Shown piece by piece: positions 19,745 through 28,959 of a stretch of 41,149 bases of DNA (position 1 is its first letter; each line of letters opens with the position of its first letter). Under the pieces are notes generated by a model. The model was not told the DNA's origin, did no database searches, and was given only the letters and a program-made list of their open reading frames with translations. The translations under genes were made by a program, and so were the position numbers. Source of the DNA: Nitratiruptor sp. (lineage in GTDB: Bacteria > Campylobacterota > Campylobacteria > Campylobacterales > Nitratiruptoraceae); the NCBI GenBank assembly GCA_027036935.1, contig JALWCE010000154.1, positions 1 to 41,149 on the forward strand, given 5' to 3'.

Positions 19745-20920
19745 CTACCAGTGCACTTCGGTAGTGAGAAGATAATCGATTTTATCGTTGTTTTTGTTGG
19801 GGATGTCGTCGCTGTATTTGTCTATATTGGCGATGAATTTGACATTTTTATTGTATGTATAGGCGACCCCTGCGATGAGGTTTTTCTTGGTATAGTCACT
19901 AGCCGCCGCTGGGGTAACTTTCCAATGATCATATCTAGCAAGGAGGCTCCATTGGGGTATCGGACGAACTTCGCCATTGAGGCTCCATCCATGCCCGTCG
20001 TGCGGACCCCCGTTGTTGTCGTCTCTCATCCAGTGGCCTGCTATGAGAAAAAGAGGCTGATTGTATACCGCATGCAAGCCGGTCATCGTATCTTTGTTGG
20101 TGCCATTGTCGGTACCGGTAAGGAGTCTGCCGTAAAAGGAGAGGTTGAGCCACTCATCACTCGTAGCGTGGAGATGTTTGTTGCCGTTGCCTAGTGCGTG
20201 ATAGGTCAAACGCCACTCGAAGCTCTGCCCAGACCCGCTCTTTTTGCTATGATAGCCGCCATTGTTGAAGAGCCCCATCTCACTGCTAAAGTATGGCCTT
20301 TTGGTTTTGAAATTGACTCCAGGAGCCGCTGAATTGATCACATGAGCCGCATTATGGGTCTCTACAAAAGTTTCGGAGATACTGCGATAAAGCCATCCAT
20401 GGTGCTCGGCATAATCGATCCAAGGTCTATGCACTTGGCCAAACTCCACTCCCGTATAGGGCAAAACATTGCTTAAATACAAATAGGCGTATTTGAGGCG
20501 ATAGACCCAGTCCCCAGAAGCGTTTTGATGCGTATCCATCGTTACTCTAGCATAATCTTTATCGTTCCAGTAAGCTTTGACCTGAAAATAGTTTCTTCGT
20601 GTCTCAAATCGGCTCACATCCGATTTGGCTTGATCATCGTAGTGTGTATAGCGATAGCCTAGATAGTGGGTGCCGTTGATTTTGAGCTTTGGCACTTTTG
20701 AAAAAATTCTCGTACTACCCAGCTCTTTGCTCATCTTTTTTTGGATATCTTTTGTGGTAGTCACTACCTCATCTTTACTGATAAACTCTCCTAGCTTTAC
20801 CCGATTGGGTCCGGGTTTGGTGTACAAAGCTCCTGTATTGGTATCTTGATAAAGTACCACCGTTGTAGCAAACATGTTGGTAGCTAGTAGTGCCGCAAGA
20901 GAGAGTGCGATTTTTTTCAT
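19745..20920 (-). CDS. Outer-membrane beta-barrel porin
   Basis: Signal peptide MKKIALSLAALLATNMFA; alternating aromatic/polar strands; C-terminal TTEVHW aromatic residue. Confidence 0.8.
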   Translation of the reverse strand: MKKIALSLAALLATNMFATTVVLYQDTNTGALYTKPGPNRVKLGEFISKDEVVTTTKDIQKKMSKELGSTRIFSKVPKLKINGTHYLGYRYTHYDDQAKSDVSRFETRRNYFQVKAYWNDKDYARVTMDTHQNASGDWVYRLKYAYLYLSNVLPYTGVEFGQVHRPWIDYAEHHGWLYRSISETFVETHNAAHVINSAAPGVNFKTKRPYFSSEMGLFNNGGYHSKKSGSGQSFEWRLTYHALGNGNKHLHATSDEWLNLSFYGRLLTGTDNGTNKDTMTGLHAVYNQPLFLIAGHWMRDDNNGGPHDGHGWSLNGEVRPIPQWSLLARYDHWKVTPAAASDYTKKNLIAGVAYTYNKNVKFIANIDKYSDDIPNKNNDKIDYLLTTEVHW

Positions 20921-20942
20921 AACCTTTCCTTTAAATTTTTTC

Positions 20943-21077
20943 TAAAGTCAGGAATATCAGGGCATCGACTCTTGGCATAGGGGAAGTAAGACCCGACCAT
21001 TGTTTGTTTAGAGCAATGGTCGGGCATCCCTGCTTAAAGCCAAAATCCCCCATATTTATGCGTGGGGAGTATGTGAG
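20943..21077 (+). mobile_element. Degenerate IS200/IS605 tnpB 3' end with omegaRNA-like right-end scaffold (copy B)
   Basis: + frame reads FSKVRNIRASTLGIGEVRPDHCLFRAMVGHPCLKPKSPIFMRGEYV, a TnpB C-terminus-like tail (ASTLGxGExRP). Stem CCCGACCATTG/CAATGGTCGGG; right-end hairpin CCCCCATATTTATGCGTGGGG (21047-21067). Confidence 0.7.
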
Positions 21078-21081
21078 GCCC

Positions 21082-23025
21082 TCAACCCAAAAGCTCTTGT
21101 GCTTTTTGGACTACATTTTGGACGCTAAATCCATACTCTTTAAAAAGTACGTCCGCAGGGCCGCTGGCACCAAAGCGATTTTCCATGCTGATCGTCGCGT
21201 CGGCAAAACGATAGAGCTCCAATCCTGCAGCCGCTTCTATGGCAAGAACTTTAGTTGCAGGATCGATAACCTCTTGGATGTACTCTAGATCTTGCTCCAA
21301 AAAAAGCTCCATACACGGCATACTTACCACATTGGCGTTGATCCCTTTTTCTTCCAAGTGACATCCCGCTTGAAGCGCCAACATCACCTCGCTTCCACTT
21401 GCTAAGAGCGTAAGTACCGCGTTCTCCCTTTTTTTGATGATATAAGCTCCTCTGCTAGGCTCTCCAAAATCTCGCTTGGGCTTGAGGGTTTTGAGCTTTT
21501 GGCGTGAGAGTACAAAACCGCTTGGGCGATCGAGCCTAATCGCTATTTTCCAGCACTCCACGTTCTCCGTCGCATCGGCCGGTCGAAATGTATAAAAATT
21601 TGGAAGTGCCCTAAAGGTCGTGAGCTGCTCTACTGGTTGATGAGTAGGACCATCTTCACCGACTCCTATGCTGTCATGGGTCCATATGAAGTAGTTTTTG
21701 AGGCTTGAAAGAGCCGCTATTCGCACAGCCGCTTTTTGATAGTCGCTAAAGACAAAAAATGTAGCGTTGAATGGAATGAGCAGTCCATAGGCCGCCATCC
21801 CATTAGCGATCGCTCCCATAGCGTGCTCTCGTACGCCAAAATGGATATTTTTTCCTTGAGGGAACTCTCCCATTCCTTGTAGATAGGTCTTGTTGGATGG
21901 AGCCAAATCGGCGCTTCCGCCCAAAAATCCCGGCAAGGCTTTGGCGATAGCATTGAGGATTTTGCCGTTGCTCTCTCTCGTAGCGATCATACTGCCGGGC
22001 TCAAACTGGGGCCACTCGATCGCATCATAATCTGGATGCTGCAGTTTTTCTAGCAGTTCCGTCTGCTCTTTGTATGGAGATTCGATGATAAGCTTTTTCC
22101 ATTCTCTTTCTGCCAACTCTCCTTTTTCGACGGCACACCGAAAGCGTACCAATACATCTTCTGGTACATAAAAGTGTTTATCCGGCGGGAAGCCCGCTTT
22201 TTCTTTGGCGCATCTAATATCATCCTCTCCTAGTGGTGCCCCGTGGGCGTGTGGATCTCCTTCATACTTGCAACTTCCTTTGGCTATAACGGTATTGGCT
22301 TTGATGAGTACCGGTTTGCTCCGCTTTTTGGCCCATGTCAAAGCTGCATCTATCTGATCGTAATCATGCCCGTCAATCTCGATCACATCCCAGTTTTGTG
22401 CCCGAAAACGCTCCATCACATCTTCGTTCCATGCTAAAGAGGTATCCCCCTCGATAGTAATGTGATTGCTATCGTAAATAAGGATAAGATTATCAAGCTC
22501 ATACCGGCCCGCCAGTGCTCCAGCTTCGTAACTGATCCCCTCTTCCAAATCCCCATCGCCACAGAGACAATAAACCTTGTGGTCGATGATTTTGGTTGTT
22601 TCTGTGTTGAGTAAATGGCCAAGATATTTACTTGCCATCGCCATACCCACAGCATTGGCTATCCCTTGTCCTAAAGGTCCAGTAGTGATCTCCACTCCCG
22701 GAGTGTGTCCATACTCTGGATGGCCAGGCGTTTTGGAGCCATACTGACGGAACTCTTTGAGATCCTCCAGAGTCAAGTCATATCCCCATAAATACAAAAG
22801 CGAATAGATCAATCCCGTAGCATGCCCACCACTAAAGACCAAGCGATCTCGATTGAGCCATTTGGGATTTTTGGGATTGTGCCTAAGATGTTTGGAGAGC
22901 ACCACCGCCACATCAGCCAATCCCAAAACCACACCCGGATGGCCGCTATTGGCTTTTTGGATCATATCTAGACCCAAAAATCGGATGGTATCAGCCATCT
23001 TTTTGAGCATCTTCTTCTCTTGCAT
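21082..23025 (-). CDS. tkt: Transketolase
   Basis: ANSGHPGVVLGLADVAVVLSKHLRHNP, GHATGLIYSLLYLWGY, CGDGDLEEGISYEAGALAG; start chosen at 23025 behind AGGAGAG. Confidence 0.96.
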   Translation of the reverse strand: MQEKKMLKKMADTIRFLGLDMIQKANSGHPGVVLGLADVAVVLSKHLRHNPKNPKWLNRDRLVFSGGHATGLIYSLLYLWGYDLTLEDLKEFRQYGSKTPGHPEYGHTPGVEITTGPLGQGIANAVGMAMASKYLGHLLNTETTKIIDHKVYCLCGDGDLEEGISYEAGALAGRYELDNLILIYDSNHITIEGDTSLAWNEDVMERFRAQNWDVIEIDGHDYDQIDAALTWAKKRSKPVLIKANTVIAKGSCKYEGDPHAHGAPLGEDDIRCAKEKAGFPPDKHFYVPEDVLVRFRCAVEKGELAEREWKKLIIESPYKEQTELLEKLQHPDYDAIEWPQFEPGSMIATRESNGKILNAIAKALPGFLGGSADLAPSNKTYLQGMGEFPQGKNIHFGVREHAMGAIANGMAAYGLLIPFNATFFVFSDYQKAAVRIAALSSLKNYFIWTHDSIGVGEDGPTHQPVEQLTTFRALPNFYTFRPADATENVECWKIAIRLDRPSGFVLSRQKLKTLKPKRDFGEPSRGAYIIKKRENAVLTLLASGSEVMLALQAGCHLEEKGINANVVSMPCMELFLEQDLEYIQEVIDPATKVLAIEAAAGLELYRFADATISMENRFGASGPADVLFKEYGFSVQNVVQKAQELLG

Positions 23026-23902
23026 TACTCTCCTTTGTGAAATGTTGATGTCGATAAAGGTAATTTTGTAGCGCCTCTTGCAAACTTTTTTGTATCCTCG
23101 GTTCAAAAAATGCAAGCTCTTCTTCTAAATTTTTGGCTAATTCTTGCGCTTTTGCATAAGCTCCATCCAAACCCAAAAGATTGACAAAAGAGTTTTTATA
23201 CTCATCTTTTTGCGTACTTTTGCCCGCCTCTTCTTGCGTGCATACCGCATCGATGATGTCATCTTGAATCTGAAAAAGCAGGCCAAGGCCCAAACCAAAA
23301 TCATAAAGTCTTTGGAGTATCATCTCCTCCAACCCTACAATCACTCCGCCCATCTGCAAAGAAGCAGCAATGAGCTTTGCTGTCTTGTTGCGATGCAAAA
23401 TAGTAAGCTGTTTGAGCGTAAGAGGATGGTTCTCAAAATGACAATCAAGGATCTGGCCATGCACCATTCCCTCTACTCCACCATTTTTGGCCAAAATAGT
23501 TGTAAGTCCATTTTTTATATCAGAGCTCAAAGGAGCACTACCAATAAGATAAAAAGCATGCGTATTAAGAGCATCGCCCACCAAGACGGCGGTTACTTCA
23601 TCATAACGGGTATGAAGTGTAGGCTTGCCCCTGCGAAGAGCTGCATCATCCATTACTGGAAGATCGTCGTGAATGAGGGAGTAAGTGTGAAATATCTCCA
23701 CTGCCAAAGCTATGGGCATAGAAGAGGGGAGAAGCAACGGATCGACAGCGTGGACTATGCTCAGCAGCAAAAGGGGACGAAAACGTTTTCCACCTGCTTG
23801 CAGCATTGCGTTTAAAGCTTCTTGATAGTGAGGATGAAAGCTATCGATTTGGATAGGGTGGGTGCGTAAATACTCCTCAAAGTGTTCGAGCAGATCCATC
23901 AC
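22991..23902 (-). CDS. ispA: Farnesyl/geranyl diphosphate synthase (polyprenyl synthetase)
   Basis: [44 protein letters not shown]. Confidence 0.93.
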   Translation of the reverse strand: MMDLLEHFEEYLRTHPIQIDSFHPHYQEALNAMLQAGGKRFRPLLLLSIVHAVDPLLLPSSMPIALAVEIFHTYSLIHDDLPVMDDAALRRGKPTLHTRYDEVTAVLVGDALNTHAFYLIGSAPLSSDIKNGLTTILAKNGGVEGMVHGQILDCHFENHPLTLKQLTILHRNKTAKLIAASLQMGGVIVGLEEMILQRLYDFGLGLGLLFQIQDDIIDAVCTQEEAGKSTQKDEYKNSFVNLLGLDGAYAKAQELAKNLEEELAFFEPRIQKSLQEALQNYLYRHQHFTKESNAREEDAQKDG

Positions 23903-24204
23903 TCTTTTCCAAACATAGACGGATCAAAAAGATTCATCGCATTTTTTTGTCGATTTTCCTCCACCATTTTTAGTACGTCGTTGAGTGCACTCATAAGTAA
24001 AATCTGCAAGGATTCCTTATCCTCTAGCAAGGAATCGTCTATTTTGATATCGATAATCTCCCCCTTGCCGTTAGCGCTTACTTGCACCATACCTCCACCA
24101 CTTTTGGCGGTTAAAATTTGTCGCTCCTGCTCCTCTTGGAGTTTTTTTGCCTTTTCTTGCATTTGCTCAAAAAGCTTACCAATATCGCCCAACTTATCAA
24201 ACAT
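23899..24204 (-). CDS. ebfC: Nucleoid-associated protein, YbaB/EbfC family
   Basis: [25 protein letters not shown]...[25 protein letters not shown]; start set to MFDK at 24204. Confidence 0.9.
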   Translation of the reverse strand: MFDKLGDIGKLFEQMQEKAKKLQEEQERQILTAKSGGGMVQVSANGKGEIIDIKIDDSLLEDKESLQILLMSALNDVLKMVEENRQKNAMNLFDPSMFGKE

Positions 24205-24221
24205 TTCCATCCTCAATTTAC

Positions 24222-24428
24222 AAAATATCGCCGTAAAACCCCTTGATGTATCAATGGGGATATAAGGCGACAAAAGAGTTGAGAGGGGATTTGTCCCCTC
24301 TCAACTCTTTTGCTATAAAAATAGAGAGCCGGGGCATCGACTCTTGGCATAGGGGAAGAGACCCGCAATTGCAAGCATCCCCACTTAAAGCCGCAATCCC
24401 CCGCATTTATGCGTGGGAAGTATGTCAA
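24222..24428 (+). mobile_element. Non-autonomous IS200/IS605 (IS608-like) mini-element (copy C) with left-end hairpin, internal perfect palindrome and omegaRNA-like right end
   Basis: TTAC at 24218-24221; left hairpin CCCC-TTGA-TGTA-TCAA-T-GGGG (24239-24259) with one extruded T; internal 18-bp palindrome (24272-24311); tnpB tail RAGASTLGIGEETR; right-end hairpin 24398-24417; terminal TCAA 24425-24428. Confidence 0.7.
24272..24311. repeat. Perfect 18-bp inverted repeat, 4-nt loop
   Basis: AAAAGAGTTGAGAGGGGA-TTTG-TCCCCTCTCAACTCTTTT. Confidence 0.95.
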
Positions 24429-24468
24429 AATATAGTACACTCATACCCTACGAAATAGCTCCCAAGAG

Positions 24469-24834
24469 CTACATCGAGTGAAGAATCTCTTGGATATCGT
24501 TTTTTTCATCTACCAAAACGATAGTGGGCTCATACGATTGAAGCTCTAAAGGATCGTATTGGGCGTAAGCTACGATAATGATCTTGTCTCCAGGATGGAC
24601 TTTTCTCGCTGCCGCCCCGTTAAGGCAGATTTCTCGTTTGCCTTTCTCGCCTTTAATCACATAGGTTTGAAAACGCTCGCCGTTATTGATATTAAGAATA
24701 TCGACTTTTTGACCAACAACAAGTTTTGCTGCTTCCATAAGCTCTTCATCGATGGTAATGGAACCAACATAATTAAGATTGGCATCCGTTACCGTAGCTC
24801 GATGAATTTTGCTATAGAGCATTTCGATTTGCAT
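24469..24834 (-). CDS. panD: Aspartate 1-decarboxylase
   Basis: [34 protein letters not shown]...[13 protein letters not shown]. Confidence 0.96.
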   Translation of the reverse strand: MQIEMLYSKIHRATVTDANLNYVGSITIDEELMEAAKLVVGQKVDILNINNGERFQTYVIKGEKGKREICLNGAAARKVHPGDKIIIVAYAQYDPLELQSYEPTIVLVDEKNDIQEILHSM

Positions 24835-25221
24835 TTACGCTCCACCTGCCATTTTGATTACATCTGCAATGCTAAGAGGCTCATCCCAATACTCTTTTGG
24901 TATCAGATACTCCTCCACCACTTTGCCGCCGATTATGTGCTCTTGTATAATTCTATCAATTTTTTCCTTGTTTAGTCCAACATACATATGATGACCCGGC
25001 TCCACAAGCATAACGGGGCCTAATTGACAGCGGTTAAGGCATCCAGTGCGCACCGGCTGAACTGCTGCGATAATCCCTTTTTCCATAAGTTTTTGTGCCA
25101 TATATTGAAAAAGCTGCTGGGTTTCGGGGTCATTGGCATTGACACAGCTTGGTTTTGGAAAGCCCGGAGGTGCGGACTGCTCACACTTAAAAAGATAAAA
25201 TGTAGGTTGTGGAATGCCCAT
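24835..25221 (-). CDS. (2Fe-2S) ferredoxin, thioredoxin-like fold
   Basis: FYLFKCEQSAPPGFPKPSC...VQPVRTGCLNRCQLGPVMLVEP. Confidence 0.85.
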   Translation of the reverse strand: MGIPQPTFYLFKCEQSAPPGFPKPSCVNANDPETQQLFQYMAQKLMEKGIIAAVQPVRTGCLNRCQLGPVMLVEPGHHMYVGLNKEKIDRIIQEHIIGGKVVEEYLIPKEYWDEPLSIADVIKMAGGA

Positions 25222-25290
25222 AATCGCTCCTTAAATCATACAAATTTTGTCTTAATTTTATCGATTATTTTTTAATTTTAGATCAAAAAA

Positions 25291-26574
25291 TTACGATTTT
25301 TTATTTTTTAAGATTTTATCAATCTCTGCTACGTCGGAAAAGGGAATTTTTTGACCATTTTGCTCCATATACTCCTCATCCCCTTTACCAAGTACTAAAA
25401 GTATCTCATCCTTTTTGAGCTCCTCTAGAGCCTGCCGCAAAGCCTTTTGGCGGTCTGGCTCCACCACAACCGGTATATCCGTTTTGATACCCGATTGGAT
25501 CTGATCTATTATGGCATTTGGCTCTTCGCTGCGAGGATTGTCGCTTGTTAAATAGACTCTTGTACAAAACCTGCTAGCTACATTGCCCATTAATGGACGT
25601 TTCTTGTTATCCCTATCTCCGCCAGCTCCAAAAAGAGCTACGATCTTTTTGCCGGGAAAACTCTCAAAAACTTTTTGCATCCCATCGGGCGTATGGGCAA
25701 AATCGACAATAATAAGAGGATTGTAAGAGACAATTTGCATCCGTCCCCGTACTCCACCAAAATTTTCGCAAGCTTTACATATTTTGGCCAAATCCTCATT
25801 GGTGAGCATATGCACCGCTCCAATGGCAGCTGTGAGGTTATAAAGATTAAAAAGCCCCATCAAAGGTGAATGAAAGTCAACCATTTCGCTGCCAAATCGC
25901 AGTACTGCGCTGATCCCCTCTTCTAAAGAGTATGCAAGTATTTGATAGGTTGCAAGCTCCTCTAGAGCATAGGTCCTGGCCCCCTTTGGATTAAATTGGA
26001 TACGTGGCTCTTCCTTATTGATGAGTTTAGGAGTTTCATCTTGAAAAAAGGAGCTTTTCGTAGCGGCGTAATTTTGCATCGTTTTGTGATAATCAAGATG
26101 ATCTTGAGAGATATTGGTAAGAACTTTGAGGGCAAAAGGCAGATCCTCAATACGATTTTGAGCGATTGCGTGGGAGCTCACCTCCATCACAAAATGAGAA
26201 GCTCCTCGCTGTTTAGCCAAATGAAGATGGTAAAGAGTAGTGAGGATAGAAGGTGTCGTCAAACTTTTTGGCTCGATCGTTTCATCGGCTATGAAAAATC
26301 CTCTGGTACCTTGCAAAGCCGTTTTATGGCCTAAATCGTTAAGCATCGAATAAATAGCCGCCGCTGTGGTAGTCTTGCCATTGGTACCAGTAATTCCTAC
26401 GATCTGTATATCATCCAAAGCAAAACGCTCTATAAGCTCTTTGGGTGTGACCAAAGAGATATCTTGCATGTTTTTACAATATTTTTTATTTTGATCAGTT
26501 AGTAAAAAAAGATCGGCTTCTTCTTTCAAACGGGTATCATCTGTAATACGTAAAGAGTCAAAAGAGTAGATCAT
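25291..26574 (-). CDS. murE: UDP-N-acetylmuramoyl-tripeptide synthetase MurE
   Basis: VGITGTNGKTTTAAAIYSML, TNISQDHLDYHKTMQNY, DFAHTPDGMQ, SDNPRSEEPNAII. Confidence 0.95.
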   Translation of the reverse strand: MIYSFDSLRITDDTRLKEEADLFLLTDQNKKYCKNMQDISLVTPKELIERFALDDIQIVGITGTNGKTTTAAAIYSMLNDLGHKTALQGTRGFFIADETIEPKSLTTPSILTTLYHLHLAKQRGASHFVMEVSSHAIAQNRIEDLPFALKVLTNISQDHLDYHKTMQNYAATKSSFFQDETPKLINKEEPRIQFNPKGARTYALEELATYQILAYSLEEGISAVLRFGSEMVDFHSPLMGLFNLYNLTAAIGAVHMLTNEDLAKICKACENFGGVRGRMQIVSYNPLIIVDFAHTPDGMQKVFESFPGKKIVALFGAGGDRDNKKRPLMGNVASRFCTRVYLTSDNPRSEEPNAIIDQIQSGIKTDIPVVVEPDRQKALRQALEELKKDEILLVLGKGDEEYMEQNGQKIPFSDVAEIDKILKNKKS

Positions 26575-27137
26575 GCTTTCCCACTATGTAATCGCTCAAC
26601 AAACTCTTGGAGTCTCTTATCAGCGGGGTAGAGTTTAGAAGCATCCTCTAAATAGCTATAAACCATATCGATAAAACCACTTTTAATTAAGTTGTCGATA
26701 AAATCAAAAAAATCATTTTTTTGCGTAATCACCACTTTGGTACTAAACATCACATCCTCAAAGGCCTGCTTAAAGCCACCGCGCTCTTCAATAACTTTTT
26801 TGAAATCCTCATAACTGATACCCTCTTGGAGTATAGGCATTTCTTGCTGGACGACTCGCTCAAACTCCTCTTGTTCTTCATCCAGCGATCGGATAATTTG
26901 CATAATCTCCTCTTCGGGCTCTTTAACCCCTTCTTCTTTGAGCACGATATAGTAATCGTACAGCGCTATGGCCTCTTCTTCATCCTCACTCAAAAGATCA
27001 CACAAAATCGCTCCAAGTTTTGCCTCTTTGTTTTGGGGATCTTCACGCAAAACGGCTAAAAACCCATCCAAGGACTTTTGATAGCGTTTTTTCATAAAGT
27101 CTTCACCCGCTTTTTTAAGTACTCTTTTTTTACGCAT
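26571..27137 (-). CDS. Conserved hypothetical protein (TPR-like)
   Basis: MRKKRVLKKAGEDFMKKRYQKSLDGFLAVLREDPQNKEAKLGAILCDLL...; between nifU-like and murE; start trimmed to 27137. Confidence 0.8.
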   Translation of the reverse strand: MRKKRVLKKAGEDFMKKRYQKSLDGFLAVLREDPQNKEAKLGAILCDLLSEDEEEAIALYDYYIVLKEEGVKEPEEEIMQIIRSLDEEQEEFERVVQQEMPILQEGISYEDFKKVIEERGGFKQAFEDVMFSTKVVITQKNDFFDFIDNLIKSGFIDMVYSYLEDASKLYPADKRLQEFVERLHSGKA

Positions 27138-27447
27138 CGCTCTCCTTATTGGTATCGTACTGCATTGCGATATCCTCCCACTGATCTTCATAACCCGGAG
27201 GGATGTTGACTACCTCGATATCTGGATGGATATCGATTTTAAGCTGGCGCTCCACACCATATTTAAGAGTGTTGCCACTAGCGCTACATCCTACGCACGC
27301 ACCCCCTAACTGTACAAATACTTTGCCGTTTTTTACGCCTAAAAGTTTAATATCTCCGCCATCCAAAGCTAACATTGGCTTGAGCTTTTCTATTGTTTTG
27401 GAGACGGCTGGATAGAGATCCTCATCAGAAAATGGAAATGTCATCAA
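27130..27447 (-). CDS. NifU C-terminal-domain (Nfu-like) protein
   Basis: KLKPMLALDGGDIKLLGVKNGKVFVQLGGACVGCSASGNTLKYGVERQL. Confidence 0.93.
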   Translation of the reverse strand: MMTFPFSDEDLYPAVSKTIEKLKPMLALDGGDIKLLGVKNGKVFVQLGGACVGCSASGNTLKYGVERQLKIDIHPDIEVVNIPPGYEDQWEDIAMQYDTNKESDA

Positions 27448-27540
27448 TACCCTTTGCTTAATTTTCTATAAGGAATATAGTCGAAATTATATTAAAAAAA
27501 GATTAAAAATAAAAAGTATTTAAAGAGGAAATAAGGAAGA

Positions 27541-27557
27541 AGAGGCAAAAAGCCTCT
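27541..27557 (-). terminator. Putative terminator downstream of rplQ
   Basis: AGAGGC-(A5)-GCCTCT stem 8 bp from the rplQ stop; weak U-tract. Confidence 0.45.
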
Positions 27558-27564
27558 AAAAAGA

Positions 27565-27915
27565 TTAAACGAATTCGATAAATGCCATGGGAGCGGCATC
27601 CCCTCGTCGCACTCTTGTCTTTATTACTCTTGTATAACCGCCCTTTCTCTCTTTATACCGTGGAGCGATCTCATTTACCAGTTTTTTGGTAGCCTCTTTA
27701 TCTTGAAGATAAGCAAAAACCTCTCTGTGGGCATTGTAATCGCCCCGTCTTGCTTTAGTGACCAATTTTTCTATATAGCTTCTTAGGGTCTTGGCTTTGG
27801 CTTCTGTGGTCTCGATTTTCTCGCTTACAATAAGCGCAATAGCCAAGTTTTTCAAAAGCGCTTTTCTATGAGAGCTCGTTCTATTGAGCTTTCTATATCC
27901 GTGCTTATGTCTCAT
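27565..27915 (-). CDS. rplQ: 50S ribosomal protein L17
   Basis: [29 protein letters not shown]. Confidence 0.98.
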   Translation of the reverse strand: MRHKHGYRKLNRTSSHRKALLKNLAIALIVSEKIETTEAKAKTLRSYIEKLVTKARRGDYNAHREVFAYLQDKEATKKLVNEIAPRYKERKGGYTRVIKTRVRRGDAAPMAFIEFV

Positions 27916-27918
27916 TCT

Positions 27919-28914
27919 CTATCCTTTTAGAGTTTCTAATTTTTCTTTGATGGCCTGCTTTTGCTCTTCGGAGAGCTTTTCTACCGCAGGACGCAACTCC
28001 GCCAACCTCTCGTTGATCTCGTCTACAGATTTTTTACCAAGATTTTTGATCTCTTTGAGCTCGTTCTCTCCCATAAGCAAGAGCTCGCCCACATATTCAA
28101 TACCAGCTTTGTTCAAGCAGTTGTAACTTCTTGCACTCAGTCCTAAACTATCGATAGGCTGGATAAAAAGATCCTCCCCATGAGCATCACTGCTTTTTGG
28201 ACTCTCTGGAATCAAAAGCTCTTTATCAAAAATTTCCATTTGGGATTTAAATACATCCAAAGCCATTCGCAGCGCTTCAGAGGGTGAAATTTGACCGTCG
28301 GTCTCGATATCAAATACAATTTTTTCGTAGTTAGGATTATCCTCGACCAATACTCTTTCTATTTCATAGACCGCCTTTTTCACAGGCGTAAAAAAAGCAT
28401 CTAAAGGGATATAGCCCTCCGGGATTTCTGGTCGCAGCTCTTCACTCGGAACATATCCGATACCTTTTTTGATAATGAGCGAGAGTTTAAGTTCCGCATC
28501 CTCGTTGAGCGTGGCCAAAAAATTATCAGGAGTTACTACGTCCACTTCATCCGTAACAAAATCTTTGCCATATATCTCTTTTGGACCTTTAAATTCATAA
28601 GAGAGCTCGATACTATCCACTTCTGGATCTTTGATCTTAAAACGAACATTTTTAAGATTGATGATAAATTCAGCCACATCTTCAAGCATCCCCCGCACGC
28701 TGTCAAACTCATGCTGAACGCCCTCAATCTTTAGAGCTACGGGTGCATATCCGGCAGTACTACTCAATAACAGCCGTCGTAGAGGATGGGCAACAGAGAT
28801 GGCATATCCACTCTCGTATGGATAGACGTTCAGTCGGATATGATTGTCTTTTATCTTCTCAACTTCCATTTTCGTTGGAACGGATGGAGTCACTTTAATT
28901 TTATTCATTGCCAA
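27919..28914 (-). CDS. rpoA: DNA-directed RNA polymerase alpha subunit
   Basis: YAISVAHPLRRLLLSSTAGYAPVALKIEGVQHEF; alpha-CTD LSARSYNCLNKAGIEYVGELL. Confidence 0.98.
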   Translation of the reverse strand: MAMNKIKVTPSVPTKMEVEKIKDNHIRLNVYPYESGYAISVAHPLRRLLLSSTAGYAPVALKIEGVQHEFDSVRGMLEDVAEFIINLKNVRFKIKDPEVDSIELSYEFKGPKEIYGKDFVTDEVDVVTPDNFLATLNEDAELKLSLIIKKGIGYVPSEELRPEIPEGYIPLDAFFTPVKKAVYEIERVLVEDNPNYEKIVFDIETDGQISPSEALRMALDVFKSQMEIFDKELLIPESPKSSDAHGEDLFIQPIDSLGLSARSYNCLNKAGIEYVGELLLMGENELKEIKNLGKKSVDEINERLAELRPAVEKLSEEQKQAIKEKLETLKG

Positions 28915-28959
28915 CTCTTTTACTAGATTTTTATTCCGGGAAGATCCCGGATGAATGGA

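Noticed and set aside
19562-20194. + strand ORF of 210 aa
   Set aside because: Antisense to the porin, which has a signal peptide and beta-barrel pattern; the + translation has no recognisable features.
20959-21077. Riboswitch/5' UTR element for the porin (minus strand)
   Set aside because: The minus-strand fold is possible, but the shared + frame TnpB-like tail and the IS605-type right-end layout in three copies explain the sequence better.
23144-23815. + strand ORF of 223 aa
   Set aside because: Antisense to the polyprenyl synthetase gene with clear DDxxD motifs; shadow ORF.
24243-24458. + strand 71-aa ORF ([13 protein letters not shown]...)
   Set aside because: Wrong frame across the IS mini-element; the tnpB-like tail is in a different + frame and is interrupted by a stop.
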